Assembly (NCBI GenBank): GCA_013400155.1
Contig: VXBM01000891.1
Location: 265,347 to 329,346 of the forward strand
Length of the DNA: 64,000 bases
Direction of reading: 5' to 3'
Source: Helopsaltes ochotensis
Taxonomy: Eukaryota; Chordata; Aves; Passeriformes; Locustellidae
Positions 58,603 through 64,000 of the stretch are shown here, in pieces. Numbering within the stretch: position 1 is the stretch's first letter; each line of letters begins with the position of its first letter. Position numbers and translations under genes: made by a program. The notes under the pieces are model-generated. The model had not been told where the DNA came from. It saw only the letters and a list, made by a program, of their open reading frames with translations, and ran no database searches.

Positions 58603-61509
58603 ATCTCCTTGTTCCACTCCTTCCACTACCCCAGGCTGCTCACTGTTACGCCAGGAGGAACCCTGCATGCCCCATGTCCTCCCCAGCAGCTTGAACACAG
58701 CTTTAGGTACCACCAAATGCTCCAGCAGCAGCACAAACTTGGGTTTCCTGGTGCTGGCTGTGGGCTATGAGCTCCGGGGCTCCTACACAAGGATGGCTGG
58801 AGGGGCCCAGACAGCTGGAGGCCCCCAAAACTGGTGAGAGTTGTGCTGGTGCCCTGCTGCCATGGATTTGTTCCCCATGGAAGGAGCTGCAGGACAAAGG
58901 GCTGATCCTTCCAGACTGGGACAGAGCTGGCAGGGGGCCTGTTTTTCCCTTCCCCAGCCCTCTCCGTGGCACAACAGGGTGGAAAATAAGTTCTCCTCAT
59001 TGTTTCCTGCTTCCATGGCATGGTCACTGTCACTGTTCCAGCAGGGAGGTCGAGGGGTACAGGACCCCCCACCCCTGAGATGGGCCCCATTGAGGGACAC
59101 CAGTGGGACGCCCCCAGGGATGGCAGGGGACAAAATGAGCTGTTCACTCCTTCCCTTCCCCATCCCTGGGTTACCCCTGCCCAGAAAAGTCTGAGCAGAA
59201 AATGCCAGGGCTGGATGGGCGATGGTTTGGTTTTGTTGTCTTGTTTTAAACAGCCCCTTGTGAACAACTGTTGTGCTGGAGGGGCGGGAAGGGGGGGTTA
59301 CCATGGCAAAATGGGATTTGCTGGGAATGAATAGCTTTCTTTTTCTCCCCTGAAATGAATGGGTCGCTGAGACCTCCCTGCATATGAAGGCTGTAGGTGC
59401 TAGGCTCAGTGGAATGGACAGTGAGCAATTATCCCCCCCAGCTTCACGTTATCCACAGGCTTCTTAATACAACTCAGTGTTATTACACACAAAAAATGTG
59501 ATCTCAAGTGTGGATTGAGAGAGACAAAATGCTCCCAGTGGGATCTATCCGTGTCTCTTCCCCAGTCCCCTCTGACAACGGGGATTAGCAGCAATGTTTG
59601 CACTGACTGTAACTAGGACATAAAGACCATGGTTCATTTCTTCCCATTCAGCTAATTCTTTACATTGCAGACACTACAGGATCCATTATGGGGTTGGGGT
59701 TTTTTTTTTTGGTTTGGTGGTTTTTGTTTTTTGTTTTTTTTTTTTTTTGGTCTCTTTTGTGAAAGTAGGTTGGGGTGGGAGGGGGTGAGGGGGAGAAATC
59801 TGCCGAAGAAACTGTTGGCATCTCCAAAGAAAAGTATCTTTTCAACCCTCAGGCTGCAGCCCTCAGCCCTCCTCTGCCGGGGATGAAAGAAGCCGCGGTG
59901 CACGTCTGATGAGATGGCATTCACAGAGAACCCCGCTTTCAGGTGAAGGCCACAGTATATTTGCCAAGAATGGCAACTTTTGAGAAATAAAGTGATTTAA
60001 GCTGGCAGATTTGACCTCCCATATCAAGCTCCGGGTTTGTGTTTGTTTTTTTTTTTAAGCAAATGGGAATGCTTGCTCCCAGCCATCTCTCATTCCTGAC
60101 ACGTTCCCACCTCTAAAGCAAACTGCAGCACCAACTTGAGGGATGTTTTCTTTTCCAGGAGAGCTTTGGGAGGCAGAGTTTGACCACGTGGGAAGGGTTG
60201 GGCCAGAACCCCACGGTGATTATTTTTGCCAGCTACACAATCCCTAGTATGTACCAATTAACAGTGTTTTGGTCCCGTTTGGAAGAAAGCCTCACCAGCA
60301 GCCAGAACCTGAGCTGTGGGACACAAGATCTGTGCAAAGGAGATGGAAAATGCGCTTTTGTGCGGCACAATCACGTCACCACCTCAATCTGTCTGGGGAA
60401 GGGTCAGCGGGGCAGTGGCCCCTGGAGCATCTCTGTGCAGGTTCTGGACTTGGCCCGTGCCTCTTGTGGGGCAGGGGTGAGGGGAGAGATGGTTAAATAT
60501 GGACAGCATGCCTCCTGCTGACCCAGGAACATGCATTATCTGTTCCAGTGCCTTGCATCAATCTTGCCTTAACAGACAAGCCCTGCTGACTCACAGCAGG
60601 TTCAGGGGAGTTTATGTGGCAAAAAAAAATGAAGGATTATGAGATGAAAGAGGAACTGGTAAATCTTTCTGAGATGAAGGGCAGGCAGGGCTGTGTGCCA
60701 CAGGCGGTGCAAGGATGTGGTGACCCACCTCTGCCCCCGTGGTCTCTCCCTCCTCACTGCTGCAGGCAAATGCCGTAGAAATAAAAGCACCAGAGCCAAA
60801 TTCAGGCTTCAAAATGTTGATTGTGGGGGTTTATTTCCTTATTTGATTTCAAACGTCTCAGGGAACAAAAGTGTGCAGAGGAGACACGCTTCTCGTCTGA
60901 AACTTGGTCAGCACCATCACAAGCCATAACCCATGTGAGGATTAACCCAGATCTGTGCACAGACAAGAGAGAGGAAAAATGACCCAAAATTGCACTGTGC
61001 TTCTCGGGTGACCCCAGATAATGTGCCCCAAATGTGTGTGATGATTTATCTACTGCCTATCACCTCCATTCCTGGCGTGGAGAGAGAGAGCAGATGAACC
61101 TGAGCTGAATCTGAGCTGTCCTTGGGGGGAACATGGGCTTGCCAAGGCCTTCAACACATGTTTTGGAGAGCAATAATGCATGTGCTTGGAGCGCAGGATG
61201 ATGCCTGACCGTATTTTCCTGCAGCACTAGAAATATCCTAGGAAAGGGCAAGTGCTGATATGGATGACATATTCCTGGGCTCCTTCCAGTAAAGGGAAAA
61301 CGTGAATGGTACCTTGGAGAAAGTCACCTCTCTGGCACCTCAGCTCTTCTCACAAATGGTGATTTCTAGGCCCAGACCTCCCAGGATGTTGGTGTTGAGA
61401 CCAATGGACAACACATGCTGCCTGCTGGTTTATATGGGGGGAAATAACAGAAGTTTCACGGGGTCCTACCTGAAATCTGCATTAGGGCGGGCAAAGTGGA
61501 TCATACAGC
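58603..61509. other. Intergenic, 2.9 kb, no gene seen
   Basis: Contains a T/G-rich low-complexity tract at 59701-59750. A 213-codon minus-strand open frame at 58626-59267 has no recognisable domain and is in GC-rich DNA. No gene called. Confidence 0.6.
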
Positions 61510-61650
61510 CGCAGAATCACAGGATGGTTTGGGCTGGAAGGGGCTTTAGAGACCACCTTGTTCCACACCCTGCCTTGGGCAAGGCCAAATTCCACTGGAC
61601 CAGGTTGCTCCAAGCAACCCAGCCTGGAAAAACTTCTAGGGCTGGGGCAT
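61510..61650 (-). mobile_element. CR1 LINE 3' fragment
   Basis: Antisense tail: gcagaatcacaggatggttt, gggctggaaggggctttag, actggaccaggttgctcc, agcctggaaaaacttctagg. Confidence 0.9.
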
Positions 61651-63067
61651 CAGCTCTCAGATGGCTCTGGAGGGATCTCGGAACTTTAGCACACACACAG
61701 ACACCTCCATTCAGGTGTTTGCCATCTGGGGCTGAGTCTTGTTGGTACTCACAGAGACACTTTTTGTTCTACTGGCTGTTACTCCCCCAAAAATGCACAG
61801 GATACTGGGTCTGCTCATCCCAGGAATGGTTATGGGGATGCTCACCATCAGTTAATAGGGTGGCACTCCTGGTGAGTTTTCCTACCACAGAGGGATGTGG
61901 GTTTGATGGGTCAAAGGATGTTTCGTGTCAAAATAAAGGCATTTTGGGGAGCGTGTGCTCATACTGACATACTCATCTGATGCTAATTAATACAGACAGG
62001 AAGTATGTTGTCAGGTTCAGAGCTGTGTGTTAGCTCTCCCCTCACAGCCCTGTGCTGGATGAATGACGTGTACCTTTAAACCTGAAGAATTTGGAAAGAG
62101 AGTTGTGTTTTCCTCCCACGGGGTTACCACCAACTCCGCTTGTTCTAGTTCGATTGCTTCCTTCAAAGCCTGAAATAAAGATGGTTTTAGTTAATTGCTG
62201 TCAAATGTAAACGATGCTCTGACTTCACAAAAATGAGACATGTTTCTAAAATTAGTGTCATCCTGTTTCACCTTCTTCCCGGACATGTTGTGCAAGCTAA
62301 GAGATCAAACATTTGTGCTTCCCCAAAACAGAAATTGTTCATGTTTCAGTTAAAGTTAGGTCGGTGTGTCTCCACGCAGTGGATGAACTGCTTTGTGTTT
62401 AAAAATCAGGTGGGAAGAAGAGCATACTTCGGTACTGGGAAATGTTTTGAACCTCAGAGGACTCCTGAAACAGGAATCAAACACCTCTGGGATTTTCTGT
62501 TGCAAAAGCAGAAAATCCCAGCGTACCCTGTAGCACAGGAGGAAAAGTGAAATAAGCAGGGCAAAAAGTAACCTTTTAACTTATTTCAGTCATCATCAGA
62601 CTTCACCTGAGGCAAAGCCGAAGCATGGATTTAGGTATTACCTGTTCTTGTTTGGGCTGGAGGCATGGACTCAAAAATCCACCCTACCCGATTTTAAAGA
62701 TTTTTTTTAATGGAGATTCTTTATTTGTTCAATGAATATCACCTAATGACCACAGGAAGGCAGCTGACAGTTAGTTCCAGGTGGACTCCTTCAGTTGTGA
62801 ATTAACCTGGAGGAGTGAGTCAGAGTTTTTACTTTCACCCAGCAGGCAAATCACCCAATTAATGCAATGACGAAGCTGCTGCGGGTGCTTGCAAGAACTT
62901 GGAGCAATTAATTACCTGTGTGTTTCCTCCTGTGGCAGGAGCAACGCCAGCTGCTGGAATTATCTTAACTAACACCAGTTGCTGGAACTATCTTAACTAA
63001 CACTAACAAATCTGGACAGTCTCAGCCGCCCAGAAATCACTGCTGGTTCCCACAGCTGTCAAAGTCA
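61651..63067. other. Intergenic, no gene seen
   Basis: 1.4 kb; only a 28-bp tandem duplication is recognised. Confidence 0.6.
62947..63002. repeat. 28-bp imperfect tandem duplication
   Basis: Units ccagctgctggaattatc... (62947-62974) and ccagttgctggaactatc... (62975-63002), both ending ttaactaaca, with two differences. Confidence 0.93.
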
Positions 63068-63137
63068 GTCACGGAATCACACAATTAATCACGGAATTAC
63101 AGAATAAGCTGACCTGGAAGGGAATAGTATGGATTAT
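63068..63137 (-). mobile_element. CR1 LINE, very short 3' tail
   Basis: tcacggaatcacacaattaa, tcacggaattacagaat, then acctggaaggg: the terminal octamer region and a few bases of an antisense CR1. Confidence 0.7.
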
Positions 63138-64000
63138 TGAGTAATCTTACCTTTCTGTAAAGTATCTTCCATCTCCCTCCAGTGCAATCGGGGTGCTGGT
63201 GGCCCTTGTCACTGAGAACATCTTCAGAACTGTCACCAGGAGATGCAGCTCACCTGTGAGGAGAAACATGGCTGGCTTGTTTCTGAAATATCTGCTTTTA
63301 TTTATCCTTTTTTATTTTATGTATCTACATGTTGTTATTCTCAGAGAATTCAGCAAGAGTGTATGTCTTTCAGAGAATATGGATGACCGACTTTGAAGAA
63401 TTAGGGACGGTTCCCGGTTTTAAATAATTTGGGAAAAAATAACTTTGACTACTACAGAATGAATTCTTCTACTCTTCAAGCATAGGGTTCACTTGTCAAA
63501 CTTTTCCTGAATAATTTAAAATCATACTTGCTCTCATTTTTAACATACTTAACATTCATAATGAATATACAACTTCAAATTTTCAATCAGTTCTTGAAAT
63601 TATGGCACTTTAAAATCCACTTGAAGACCAGTTTTAATAAATTATTTAAATAGAGAAATCCATTGAGTTACATTTTTACAAAAGTACTACTCTCTCCTAG
63701 CTGGGACAGGGAATGAAGGCAGCAAATTCCAACAGTTTTACAGAACTGAAGAGATGGGATTTCTGAAGATGAAAAGATGAGCTCATTTCCTCACTCGGGG
63801 TCCCACGGCCCTGCACATTAACGAAATCTCCTGACATGCAGCGTTCTGCTTTCAGGCACACCCTTGCCTGAAATCCTTCCCGTGTTTTTCCATTTCTCAG
63901 CACTGTGTTATTGGATACATATTCTATTTACAATAAATTAATCTCTGATCTATTTTCTGTTGTGAAGGTGAGCTGTGTCTCACTTGGCTGCTGGAGGAGG
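63138..64000. other. Intergenic to window end, no gene seen
   Basis: 0.86 kb, AT-rich; nothing recognisable. Confidence 0.6.

Noticed and set aside
57838..58734. 298-codon open frame on the minus strand, with a 210-codon frame on the plus strand
   Set aside because: Both lie across the CR1 copy D. The same peptides recur at the other CR1 copies (7.1, 30.1, 44.8 kb). GC-rich repeats lack stop codons by composition.
61302..61967. 221-codon plus-strand open frame
   Set aside because: Crosses a CR1 fragment (61510-61650) and shows no domain.
1..64000. CRISPR arrays, operons, prophage or bacterial defence systems
   Set aside because: The window is vertebrate nuclear DNA. Its tandem repeats are microsatellites and minisatellites without spacers.

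Overview
This window is vertebrate nuclear DNA, almost certainly from a bird and probably a passerine. The evidence is a split metazoan gene with GT-AG introns, many 5'-truncated CR1 LINE 3' ends (the dominant interspersed repeat of birds), and three solo LTRs flanked by 6-bp target-site duplications. The only gene I can establish is ACAA2, mitochondrial 3-ketoacyl-CoA thiolase, on the + strand.

Layout. Positions 1-14409 hold ACAA2 coding exons 2-10 (exon 1 lies left of the window), followed by a 3' UTR with a poly(A) signal at 14937. The nine exons join in phase. With a six-residue exon 1 as in human they give 397 residues, the human length, and the catalytic residues fall at Cys92, His352 and Cys382. 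The introns carry a solo LTR (intron 3), CR1 fragments (introns 3, 5 and 9), a possible degenerate coding relic on the minus strand (intron 5), and a GGAAA microsatellite running into a 188-base assembly gap (intron 7). The first bases of the window are a 39-bp tandem repeat that duplicates the exon-2 splice acceptor.

Positions 15,000-64,000 contain no gene I can recognise on either strand. They hold about fifteen CR1 fragments, two more solo LTRs of the intron-3 family, a probable third-type LTR near 47 kb, an inverted pair of an unclassified ~175-bp repeat (24.1 and 30.7 kb), a nested CR1-in-CR1 insertion (42 kb), and a 38-bp minisatellite that grew inside a CR1 copy (51.6 kb). There is also a CpG-rich block with a 38-base poly-G run (25.8-26.8 kb) and several short tandem repeats. 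Long open frames in this part lie mostly in GC-rich CR1 or minisatellite DNA and are not genes.

Context. From memory, human ACAA2 on 18q21 lies between MYO5B and LIPG, with LIPG convergent, and that part of 18q corresponds to the avian Z chromosome. I found no LIPG exon here, so it must lie beyond 64 kb, or the order differs in this bird. I see no operon-like or defence-like system. The notable content is the structure of the thiolase gene and the record of retroelement insertion around it.
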